DNA of 64,000 nt from Trichoplax sp. H2 (Eukaryota > Placozoa > Uniplacotomia > Trichoplacea): positions 310,001 to 374,000 of the forward strand of contig NOWV01000053.1 of the NCBI GenBank assembly GCA_003344405.1, read 5' to 3'. Below the pieces are notes generated by a model. It did no database searches. It was given only the letters and a program-made list of their open reading frames with translations, and was not told the origin of the DNA. Positions within the stretch are counted from its first letter, which is position 1, and the number at the start of each line of letters is the position of its first letter. Below, one piece after another: positions 1 to 10,477 of the stretch. The position numbers and the translations under genes were made by a program.

Positions 1-2516
1 GCGCCAATCGATGGAAGTATTGGATATGCTTGGTCCCGTCTGACACAAGGAATACCCTTCCGAGAGATTAAATTCGATTGTTATACTTGTCCTGAATTGC
101 TTCGGCTACACTTGTTATCAAGTTGTAGAATCGCTATGGGTGATGCTCGTTACCGATGGCAACGAAGAGGAGGATATATGACGACTGATGATCCCGGTAT
201 ACTTTATAGTCATTGTCGTAATTTCAATTTTAATCATATGCTTTTTGTAGCATGTTACATCATTCTTACAGTGTTATATGTTATCATTTGACCTTAAAAT
301 ATTACAGCTGCTGAACTAGTTCGAAAGAATCCTGAGTTACTAAGCAAGTTGACAGTAGGAAATTTATATGATCTCGAACCTCGACATAAATTAGAAATCC
401 TAGAAGTCCTATGCGGTCAACTATTGACGTTAGTCTCTACCAGAGATTATCTTGACGAGTGTACGTTAAAATATCGCGAATTAAAGCACAAATTAAAGGA
501 AGACCAATGGGCCGAACAGCGGCAAGCTAGAAAAGAAGCTGCCAAGCAGAGGAAAAGGGCAGAATCTAAATTGAAAACTAATTTAGAAAAGACGGATGGT
601 AACCAAAGTGAAAAAGAAGAAACTCAGTATGATAATTTTACCTTTTGTGACAGTGTTACTTTTATTAAAAGATATTTAACATTTTATGGTCGATGTACTG
701 AGTTGACTATAGGCGACATTTATATCCATATTCTAGCTCTGATGATGCTGACGTTCCATGCAAGAAGAGTAACGATGAAGATGAAGAAAATGGGATGTCT
801 GACGAAGAAAGTAATACTTCTGAAGATGAAGAAGATCAGGAAGAAAGAAAGGAAAGAATAAAAGAAACAATGCAAGAAATTGCTGATATAACTTCCATCA
901 TCAATCTTAGACCTTTAGGTCGAGATAGAAGCTTTAGACGTTATTGGGTCTTCAAAACCTTTCCAGGACTAGTAGTAGAAGACGATGAAAGAGAAAATGG
1001 TATCTTGAAAATATACGTAATTTTATTTATGTTTCTAAATTGTATTATATGTATTAGCGTTTCATTAAAGTGAATGCGTACAAGATTCCTTTACATTCAC
1101 TACTATTGACATCTGCTATAGAACTGTACTGTATAATAAATATAATTTGTAAAATTTTTTATAGATACTGTAAGAGTTGACGAGGTTATTCGAAAGGCAG
1201 AAAATATTCAAGCTGCAGAAATAACTGAAACGATTGAAACTGATAGTAAAATGGAAGCTGTAAAGAGAGAACCCGGAATTCTCGATAATGACAGCAGCGA
1301 ATTAAAAGTGGGCAGTGATAATAACCCTCTTATTGTTGGAGATCATGAAATGGTAGTAAAGAATGACAATTCACAGTCAGAAACTGCATCATCTATGATA
1401 AATATATCTATAGATCCTTACTATGAAAACGGTAAAAGACTTTATTGGTCATACTACAAGACCGTGAAAGATCTTGATAATTTGATTAACGCACTGAATT
1501 CACGAGGTCACCGCGAGCGAGCATTAAAGAAAGTTTTACAGCGTGAATATGCATCCTTACAAAATTCTTTACAGTTATCCAGTGAAAGTAAGACTTGTAC
1601 AGAAAATAAAAAATCCCGTTTATCACACGTTCAAGAAGAGAATGTTGATGCTGAAAGTTTTATGTTGGATGCATTACGAGAAGAAGTGTTAGATTTAGAG
1701 TGTCGTTTATGGGAAGGTGGTTTAGGTGGAATTGACGGTGAATGGCGTGATGATTGGCGAGAAAAGATAGAAGAGTTGGAGATTTCAGATATGATGAAAC
1801 AAAGTGCTAATGGCGATGACAGTATAGCAAATGGATGCAGTGATAGCGGAATTCAACCCGATAAACCTCTTAATACTTCAGGAAATAGAATGAATCATGG
1901 AGCAGCCAACAGTATTTCATCTAATACTGGCTTAGGCTCATCAGAAAATATCAACATAAATCCAATTGTTAAACAATTCGCTGAAAGTTTATTGCAAATA
2001 GAAGCCAGTATACAACGAAAATACCTTAAGTCACCGCTTGGAATGGATCCGAAAAAAGTTAAAAAAGAAGATACTCGAAATGATGATAACAGCGATCGTG
2101 ATAGCTCTGAGGAAGATCGAAACGTGCCTCGTAAAACTAATTTAGAAAGATGGCAAGAATCCTTGTCTTTGACTACTAACTTGTCGCAAATTTTTATATA
2201 TTTGGCGACTTTAGACAAGTCTGTTGTTTGGAGTAAATCGATTTTGAACGCCAGATGCCGAATATGTAGGCGTAAGGGTGATGCAGAATTAATGCTGTTA
2301 TGTGACGAATGCGATCGAGGACACCATACGTACTGTTTACGTCCACCATTGAACTCCATCCCTGCCGGAAATTGGTATTGTCCTGATTGCAAACCTCGCA
2401 AGCAGGTGCGAAAGCAAAGATCTACTAAAGCAAAGAATGTTTCTTATCACGAAAGTGAAAGCGAAGATGAAGTAGAGAGTGAAGACAATGAAGAAGATGA
2501 CGAAGAGGATGAAAGT

Positions 2517-2551
<35 letters not shown>

Positions 2552-3331
2552 AGTGGAAGAAGAAGAAGAAGAAGAAGTAGAAGAATTAGATGAAGAAGAT
2601 GAAAGTGAAGAATCAAGTGACGAATCACAGGATGATGATAAAGACCTGTCAATCAGAGTTAATAAGAGTAATAAAAGAAATCTACGTAGTCGCAGTAAGA
2701 TTGAATCTCAAAGAAAACGAACGAGACGCTCGGGCAGTGTTTCATCGTCAAATTCTTCGAATCAGCGATACAATTTCCGAAGAAAAAAAGAAAAGGAAAA
2801 CCAGAATCCGGTGCTCCGTGCTGGAGCCAAAAGATCAGCATCATTTTCTGAAGGTAGTAGACTTAGTACTGAATTAAAAAAGTGCCATGAATTAATTAAA
2901 GATTTAGAAGAGCATCGAGACAGTTGGCCATTTTTGCAACCTGTAGATAAGAATAAGGTTAGTATCATTGTAAACAACGATTATTGCTGTAGCAATATGA
3001 AGTATATTATAGTATGATATATTGATACAGCATTGATTTAATATATCAGGTGCCAGACTATTACGAAATTGTTAAGAATCCGATGGACTTTCAAACTATC
3101 AAGAAAAAGCTTAGTAGCATACGCTACAAAGACCCTCGAGAGTTTGCTACTGACGTTCGTTTAGTATTTATAAATTGTGCTGAATATAATAATCCACGAT
3201 CTAGAGAGGCACGAGCTGGAAATAGATTATCTATGTTTTATGAGACTAAGTTAAGTAAACTTGGATTAGATAAAGCTTACACGCCTGACGAATACTATAA
3301 ATCTACAAGTAAACGTAAGCGAAAGTACTAG
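1..3331 (+). CDS. BAZ1A: BAZ1A/ACF1 chromatin-remodelling subunit, C-terminal part (5' end outside window)
   Basis: Exons read as 1-196, 308-626, 736-999, 1165-2957 and 3050-3331 (stop TAG); the 626 donor is the least certain. The order matches human BAZ1A from the DDT-flanking WHIM region onward: a TCPELLRLHLLSSC-like segment (about 88-130), a YDLEPRHKLEIL...LLTLVSTRDY segment (exon 2), the LGRDRSFRRYWVF motif (916-955), a NALNSRGHRERALK block (about 1485-1530), a WSKSILNARCRICRRKGDAE lead into a C4HC3 PHD finger (2256-2395, all Cys/His present), a long Glu/Asp run (2449-2640), basic Ser/Arg-rich sequence, and a bromodomain (about 2880-3280) with the YNN Asn. It ends in a basic SKRKRKY tail. 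In other animals this protein pairs with the ISWI ATPase in ACF/CHRAC to space nucleosomes in the nucleus. The N-terminal WAC module lies upstream of the window. The best family match is BAZ1A rather than BAZ1B or BAZ2, because of the single PHD and the shared linker blocks. Confidence 0.93.
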
Positions 3332-5273
3332 ATAGGTGTCCCTTATTGATATTACATTGGACGTTTATTTGATTTGACGGAAGTGATCATCGATTAGTTC
3401 TAGCTATTCACGAACACAGTCAGTAATATTTCATCCGGTGCCTGTATAATGTAATTTAAGACGGCGTTCTGTCAATTTTAATATACGGTATTACCGCTAT
3501 TACAGAATTCACTTGCCGTTTTCTTTCATAATATTATGTTAGTAAGGCCCTAAATCAAAATTTGATAAATTTTGTGCAAACTTACAAGGAGCGGTTCGTA
3601 AAAAAGCTTGTATGCTATGTAAACCATTTCAAAGGAAAGTATAATCTGTAAATAACATTTCTTATCTACCGTAATTTGTTTAACATCAGGCTTGTTGTGA
3701 CAATGTAATTTTTGGTCAACATCTACTTTTATTGCTGATGATTACTTTGATGAGTAAGAGCTATTCTAGTATTACAAATCGTACATATCGGGATGTATAC
3801 CGTTACCAATAGCCTGATGTTTTGTAGTCCATATTGTCTCTGTTATTTTAATTAAGCTGTTACGATGGAAGAAAATTTGTATCAATTTAAAGTATTCAAT
3901 AGTATCTTTACTATTCAACGTATCAAAAATAAGTTTGATATAAAGATAATGGAGATGATACGATGCTCTTATGGAAATCACTCAATTAGATGGATTTTAA
4001 CATGCTGCGAGTCTATGCAGTTAATGAAATTTATAATACGATCTTCTGAGTATTTGTATATTGTAATTATATATTGTTTATGTTAAATTTCTTCCATATG
4101 TATTATTTCCGAAGTTGATTTTAATCATTGAAAGTATCTTAAATTATAATTCTCATTTGTTTGGCGCAACTTGTGAGCGATTTTTTTCGGGTCAAGTCCA
4201 GGAAGTATCATATATTACCGTTTATCATTAATGTTGTACTACGCAATGCATTCATGTACACTTGCGTTATGGTTACGGTAATAGATCTCTTTCATTAATC
4301 TTTGTATAATATATGCAATGAAAGCGTCATTAAAAGACAGCGTTGATATTATCTCTTTGAGAGGCAGCGACTAGTGTTCTTGAGAATGATTACTCCATTG
4401 ACGGATAAAAATTCCTATATCTATAAATTAAGGTACTTGTGTCGACTTCAATACTTTGACCTTATGTCCTGCCTAGAAATGCCGGATTAGATGTTACATG
4501 TTACGTAAGATCATAGAAACCTGATAGCCTTTCATAATGATGTATCAAATGTACTTGGAAAGGAGCAATGTTGTTTACATGCAGGGTTTGACTTGATATA
4601 AATGACTACCACGTATAAGAGCACAGACAACTTGTCTGATAGTAGCTTTGGTTTGATAAAAATTACCGTGGCATTTATGGGCGAGCATGTACTGTAATCT
4701 TATGAGACAACAAGGTACAGTGATTCGAAAATGTCGATATTCTCGAATTACAGTTCTGGTTACAATTGAAAAACTTTCGATGTTTTATTAACCAAAATCG
4801 AATTATTATTATATCTTAGTCATAATTAGCAACAGGTATAGAGCCTGTAAGATTTGTTGCATACCGATATATAATAGTCTGTCATGATTCTATAGCGATC
4901 AAAAGAACTGTTGTTATAACATACAGTAATAGGAAGAATGAGAGCTAACTCATAAAATTCTTATTTAAAAATTTGTTCGAAAGAATTCTGTAGTTAATAT
5001 AACTTTAGCGAAGAAAATTCATTTAAATGGGAGATTTTTAGTGAAGAAACCTATAGATCAGCTCATTGTAAATAACAATGAACTACAAATGCACGGTATT
5101 GGTTGCAAAGTCCACTTAAACCGACCATAAATCTTTAATTTACTATACAGACGTGATCAATTCGTTACAGTACTTGCTGTGTAATATATAATAAATTTAA
5201 ATATGTTTGTAAGTATCAGTCAATTAACATTTTCTAATCGGATAATTCTTATATTTAAATCATAGCACAATGA
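3332..5273. other. Intergenic: BAZ1A 3' flank and IGBP1 3' flank
   Basis: AT-rich sequence between two convergent genes. It probably includes the 3' UTRs of BAZ1A (+) and IGBP1 (-). Short open frames at 3772-3981 (-) and 3865-4086 (+) overlap each other and show no recognisable domain or coding character. No RNA gene or repeat was seen. Confidence 0.6.
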
Positions 5274-6951
5274 TCATCCTTTATTCATTCGATTACCCCA
5301 TCCACGTTTATGATTATCTTTCCAGTCGTCCCACTTTCTTGCCTTTTGAAGCGCCTCTTCATCATCACTATCTTCATTGTCTTCCTCTTCTTCATCGTTA
5401 CCGCTCTTATTTGATTTCTTAGTTTGTAATGCTATAGTCCAAAATAAATTTACATGGCAAGTTAATATAAAAATATCTTTTTGACATAAAAATGTAAATC
5501 AAGGACAAAAAGCGTCATTTTGTGCAATAACGTGTAGGCAACAAAGCCATGACAGCGGCGACAAACTGAAAGTATAGCACTACAAGATGCAAATATACAC
5601 GCACTGTCAAGTCGCATATCATGAGTTTATTATATAGCTTTGATAAGACTTGTATAAATATCTACTTAAATAATTTAGCATCATCATGTTGCATGTTACT
5701 ACCCCTTACATTTGTCATATTCTAAGACGACTTTCCCTTCACGTATTTCTTTTTCCAGATATTCTTCTGGACTCATGGTAGGGAGGCTAGGATAGCCAGC
5801 TCCAAATACTTTATTCTTGATCATTTCACGTGTAATTACAATAGGTTTATTTGGTATTGGCCTTTTCTTATCCAAGTTTTCTATGTATTGAACAAAAAAT
5901 TTGAATACAATTTTTTGGTATACTCGCTAGAATTAGCAAATGTAAGTTGAAAGTCTGTTATACGAGTATTTACCGAAATAGTAATCTAGGCTATTTTACT
6001 GTATAACCGACTATTGAAGAAAAATTTATCCTACTCTGTATTCAACATTGAAAATATTTAGCTGTTGTATGTAATTTAAAGCTACTGATATTAGAAATAT
6101 CTCTAAAAGTAAGTTAAAAAAAGTACGGCTGGAGGGATGACATTTGATCAACCACTGCAACATCATTCGAGCATACGAGTGTATACTCGTATGCTCGTAT
6201 GACTGAGAAGACGGTTTATTCTACCTGTGATTGGATCTTTTCCGTCTTTCTTCATCTTAATCATGTGTTGTAATATTTTCATTTCTGATTGTATTGAGTC
6301 GAGTTGATCTAAGCTCTTATTAATCCAGCTTTGAATTTGAAGAATTCTATGTTGACGTATAGTCTCTTCGTCTAACGGATATTTGTCTTGTTGCATTAAT
6401 TTCTCGATTATTTTCATTTTCTTCTCCTGTTCTTGAAGTTGTCGGTAACGCTCAATCTTTGCTTGTCGTGTCTTTGTATCTTTATTATATTGTGCCATGG
6501 CCAATTGCTTGCTATTGAGTTGGTCATCTGATGGTAATGGATCGTCTTTGTTGCTGTCTTGCATGTCATTTCCTTCATAAAGATTGTAATCTCGGCATAA
6601 CTGTAAGTAACCATCAATGTGGGTTTTGGCATTGTGAATGGCTTGCAATCGATGATGGGGAAGGTTCGAATTTTGCAATTTAAGATTTAAATCGGCTAGT
6701 AAAGCATTGACTATAAAATAACCTAATTGAACTGTTGTTACATCATCAATCACTTCATTCCTACTAAATAGTCCAAGCTGATTGATCACACCAGCCACCT
6801 TGTGTAAATCATTTATGCAATCGGCTACCATTTGTTGATACTCTGAGCAGCTACTGGATAAGCCCGTTGTTTCTATCTCCTGATGTAGCCGTGTTGCATT
6901 GGTATAAATTTCCACTAAATGTTGGCTATCGTCATTGCAATGAGCTGCCAT
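5274..6951 (-). CDS. IGBP1: IGBP1 / TAP42 / alpha4, PP2A-family phosphatase regulator
   Basis: Three exons on the minus strand: 6225-6951 (ATG at 6949-6951), 5710-5880 and 5274-5431 (stop 5274-5276). The phases join cleanly to about 351 aa; human IGBP1 is about 339. The N-terminal alpha-helical TAP42 domain carries TTVQLGYFIVNALLADL and an RLQAIHNAKTHIDGYLQLC-type repeat. It is followed by AKIERYRQLQEQEKK and a WINKSLDQLDSIQSEMKIL helix. Exon 2 has the family hallmark KVFGAGYPSLPTM. The C-terminus has an acidic stretch and then KWDDWKDNHKRGWGNRMNKG, almost the vertebrate ending. The protein binds and stabilises catalytic subunits of PP2A, PP4 and PP6 and links them to TOR signalling in the cytoplasm. 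It is head-to-head with PSMA3. Its first exon is repeated twice more downstream, next to N gaps. Confidence 0.95.
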
Positions 6952-7111
6952 GGCTGTCGCAATACTACTGCTGTCACCACCGTTTCAAAGATTTCACAAG
7001 AGTAGCCTAGCGTTTGTGCAAGATGTTGCAAATTAAAAGCAAAAAAAAGTCTACTCAGCAACTTTTGCTTTCCAAGGCAACGAATAGTAATCGAAGCATA
7101 GTACGGTACGG
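6444..7111. repeat. First copy of the IGBP1 5' segment (ends at N gap)
   Basis: This stretch covers the 5' part of IGBP1 exon 1 plus 160 bp upstream. It recurs almost base for base at 7132-7799 and 8738-9405. The two later copies begin at the identical base, directly after runs of 20 N, as expected of contig ends rather than of a biological duplication junction. Confidence 0.9.
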
Positions 7112-7131
7112 NNNNNNNNNNNNNNNNNNNN
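7112..7131. other. Assembly gap (20 N)
   Basis: Run of 20 undetermined bases. The sequence before it is IGBP1 upstream DNA. The sequence after it jumps back into the middle of IGBP1 exon 1. Confidence 0.99.
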
Positions 7132-7639
7132 GGTAACGCTCAATCTTTGCTTGTCGTGTCTTTGTATCTTTATTATATTGTGCCATGGCCAATTGCTTGC
7201 TATTGAGTTGGTCATCTGATGGTAATGGATCGTCTTTGTTGCTGTCTTGCATGTCATTTCCTTCATAAAGATTGTAATCTCGGCATAACTGTAAGTAACC
7301 ATCAATGTGGGTTTTGGCATTGTGAATGGCTTGCAATCGATGATGGGGAAGGTTCGAATTTTGCAATTTAAGATTTAAATCGGCTAGTAAAGCATTGACT
7401 ATAAAATAACCTAATTGAACTGTTGTTACATCATCAATCACTTCATTCCTACTAAATAGTCCAAGCTGATTGATCACACCAGCCACCTTGTGTAAATCAT
7501 TTATGCAATCGGCTACCATTTGTTGATACTCTGAGCTGCTACTGGATAAACCCGTTGTTTCTATCTCCTGATGTAGCCGTGTTGCATTGGTATAAATTTC
7601 CACTAAATGTTGGCTATCGTCATTGCAATGAGCTGCCAT
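7132..7639 (-). pseudogene. Partial IGBP1 exon-1 copy 2 (probable allelic or assembly duplicate)
   Basis: Encodes the first about 169 residues of IGBP1 from an ATG at 7637-7639, then stops at the N gap. It has no exon 2 or 3. It differs from the full gene by a few substitutions near 7538-7552, one of which changes a Cys codon to Ser. The reading frame is intact as far as it goes, which argues for a second haplotype of the live gene rather than an old pseudogene. Open frames that appear to run through the gap are artefacts. Confidence 0.8.
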
Positions 7640-7850
7640 GGCTGTCGCAATACTACTGCTGTCACCACCGTTTCAAAGATTTCACAAGAGTAGCCTAGCG
7701 TTTGTGCAAGATGTTGCAAATTAAAAGCAAAAAAAAGTCTACTCAGCAACTTTTGCTTTCCAAGGCAACGAATAGTAATCGAAGCATAGTACGGTACGGT
7801 ACGGACGGTACAGACGGTGTATAGCTGTCTTTTTATTTTCGTTGACCTCT

Positions 7851-7912
7851 GCTGTACAGTACAAGTACTGTATACTGTACAGTACTTGTACACAATGTAC
7901 AGTACTGTAGAG
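7851..7912. repeat. GTAC/AGTACT palindrome cluster, copy 2 upstream region
   Basis: Overlapping self-complementary steps (GTAC, TACAGTA, AAGTACTGTATACTG and variants) fill about 60 bp in the IGBP1-PSMA3 intergenic region. The counterpart in copy 3 (9451-9511) has a different arrangement of the same steps, so the block is length-variable. Confidence 0.75.
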
Positions 7913-8717
7913 TGTAGACTCATGACTCTCGGACAGACGGATTTCCCTTACCATATGAGGCCGTCACTATGGAAAAATGACTACTGCACTTAGTATGGAT
8001 CTTCCATGCTCTGTTTCTAAATCACTGGTACTAATTGAATTCGCGTTTAGGATCTTATGGAACTATTTTCAAGCAGAGCTTTGTAACAGATAATAAGATT
8101 TAATGGAATATCACTTCATTTAGAAAAACATCAGCCAATTCAAAAATCGACCGTGTGCATACTAAAGTAGTGTCATAACGAAGTGTTTGGCACAATATTT
8201 GGAGGAGATGAGGCCTTCAAGGTCTGTCGTCTGTCCGCCCGAAAGTGATCAGTTTGGTCTTCTTCTACTGCCTGCAACTCCTTTAGGACGGACAGACGTC
8301 TGGGCCTACTTTGTTCAATTGTGTCCAACACTTGATGATGATAACAGTAGTTTAGTATGCAAATAGTCGATTCTGCATGGACTGATTTTTTTCTACATTA
8401 AGTAATATGACATTGTATTCCATTGCCTGTCACTAAGCTCTGCTTAGAAGCAGTCAATTTAGATCATCAATGTTATTCAAATTAATACCAGTGATTTCAA
8501 AAACAGACACGGAAAGATGTGTACTGACTGTGAGTAACTATTTTTCGGCATTTTCAGCTCTACCTGGTAGGAAAAGTCCGTCCATCCTGTAGTCACGACT
8601 CCAGTACAGTACATCGTTTCAAAGCCCAACTGCAGTAGTATGGTACTGTAATGAACAATGGCAACAGCGTTGATACAGTACTAGTACACATTCACCGTCA
8701 TAGTAATGGAGGATTTT

Positions 8718-8737
8718 NNNNNNNNNNNNNNNNNNNN
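8718..8737. other. Assembly gap (20 N)
   Basis: Second run of 20 undetermined bases. The sequence on its left (ending GGAGGATTTT) continues uninterrupted at 10238-10248 in the third copy, so the two flanks overlap in content. Confidence 0.99.
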
Positions 8738-9245
8738 GGTAACGCTCAATCTTTGCTTGTCGTGTCTTTGTATCTTTATTATATTGTGCCATGGCCAATT
8801 GCTTGCTATTGAGTTGGTCATCTGATGGTAATGGATCGTCTTTGTTGCTGTCTTGCATGTCATTTCCTTCATAAAGATTGTAATCTCGGCATAACTGTAA
8901 GTAACCATCAATGTGGGTTTTGGCATTGTGAATGGCTTGCAATCGATGATGGGGAAGGTTCGAATTTTGCAATTTAAGATTTAAATCGGCTAGTAAAGCA
9001 TTGACTATAAAATAACCTAATTGAACTGTTGTTACATCATCAATCACTTCATTCCTACTAAATAGTCCAAGCTGATTGATCACACCAGCCACCTTGTGTA
9101 AATCATTTATGCAATCGGCTACCATTTGTTGATACTCTGAGCAGCTACTGGATAAGCCCGTTGTTTCTATCTCCTGATGTAGCCGTGTTGCATTGGTATA
9201 AATTTCCACTAAATGTTGGCTATCGTCATTGCAATGAGCTGCCAT
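8738..9245 (-). pseudogene. Partial IGBP1 exon-1 copy 3 (probable allelic or assembly duplicate)
   Basis: Same truncated 5' portion of IGBP1 as copy 2, beginning at the identical base after the gap, with ATG at 9243-9245. Here it carries the same Cys codon as the full gene at 6951. It is followed by the complete upstream region that runs into PSMA3, so this contig shows the true IGBP1-PSMA3 head-to-head linkage. Confidence 0.8.
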
Positions 9246-10477
9246 GGCTGTCGCAATACTACTGCTGTCACCACCGTTTCAAAGATTTCACAAGAGTAGC
9301 CTAGCGTTTGTGCAAGATGTTGCAAATTAAAAGCAAAAAAAAGTCTACTCAGCAACTTTTGCTTTCCAAGGCAACGAATAGTAATCGAAGCATAGTACGG
9401 TACGGACGGTACAGACGTTGTATAGCTGTCTTTTTATTTTCGTGGACCTCTGCTGTACACTGTACAGTGTACAGTACAAGTACACTTGTACACAATGTAC
9501 AGTACTGTAGACTCATGACTCTCGGACAGGCGGACTTCCCTTACCATATGAAGCCGTTACTATGGAAAAATGACTACTGCACTTAGTATGGATCTTCCAT
9601 GCTCTGTTTCTAAATCACTGGTACTAATTGAATTCGCGTTTAGGATCTTATGGAACTATTTTCAAGCAGAGCTTTGTAACAGATAATAAGATTTAAGATT
9701 TAATGGGATATCACTTCGTTTAGAAAACATCAGCCAATTCAAAATCGACCGTGTGCATACTAAAGTAGTGTCATAACGAAGTGTTTGGCACAATATTTGG
9801 AGGAGATGAGGCCTTCAAGGTCTGTCGTCTGTCCGCCCGAAAGTGACCAGTCTTGGTCTTCTTCTACAGTATAGTACAGTACTACCACTAGACCTGCAAC
9901 TCCTTGATGGACTGATTTTTTTCTACATTAAGTAATATGACATTGCATTCCATTGCCTGTCACTAAGCTCTGCTTAGAAGCAGTCAATTTAGATCATCAA
10001 TATTATTCAAATTAATACCAGTGATTTCAAAAACAGACACGGAAAGATGTGTACTGACTGTGAGTAACTATTTTTCGGCATTTTCAGCTCTACCTGGTAG
10101 GAAAAGTCCGTCCATCCTGTAGTCACGACTCCAGTACAGTACATCGTTTCAAAGCCCAACTGCAGTAGTATGGTACTGTAATGAACAATGGCAACAGCGT
10201 TGATACAGTACTAGTACACATTCACCGTCATAGTAATGGAGGATTTTTCCCTTCATGGCGAGCTTGGTCTGTACGTCTGTACCGTACGTACCGTACGTTC
10301 TTGGAAACAGAAAAGCCTGCATACAGTACAGTCGATGGCCTTCTATACTATAGGACTAGTGCTGGCAAGCAAGTTGGAAAGCGCTGCTCTTCTTTTGTCG
10401 ACTCATCTTGCTGTGGCAAAAAAGAAAGTCCTTTTCTCTTTTCTAGGGATCGAAGTTATTCAAAGTAGATAGCAGGG
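9246..10477. promoter_or_regulatory. Presumed bidirectional promoter region between IGBP1 and PSMA3
   Basis: About 1.2 kb between the divergent start codons of IGBP1 (minus) and PSMA3 (plus). It holds GTAC-type palindrome clusters (9451-9511 and around 10132-10220), a TACGGTACGGACGGTAC block near 9396, and otherwise unremarkable AT-rich DNA. No TATA box could be assigned with confidence. The promoter role is inferred from geometry only. An allelic version lies at 7640-8717. Confidence 0.5.

Noticed and set aside
2425-2652. Leucine-rich minus-strand frame
   Set aside because: It is the antisense of the BAZ1A GAA/GAG acidic tract; TTC/CTT codons give the Leu/His-rich composition.
7051-7320. 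Open frames that run through the N gaps
   Set aside because: They depend on undetermined bases and join antisense promoter sequence to IGBP1 shadow frames; not real genes.
6952-9245. Genuine tandem IGBP1 gene family
   Set aside because: Later copies lack exons 2 and 3, begin exactly at N gaps and overlap in content; an assembly or haplotype origin is simpler.
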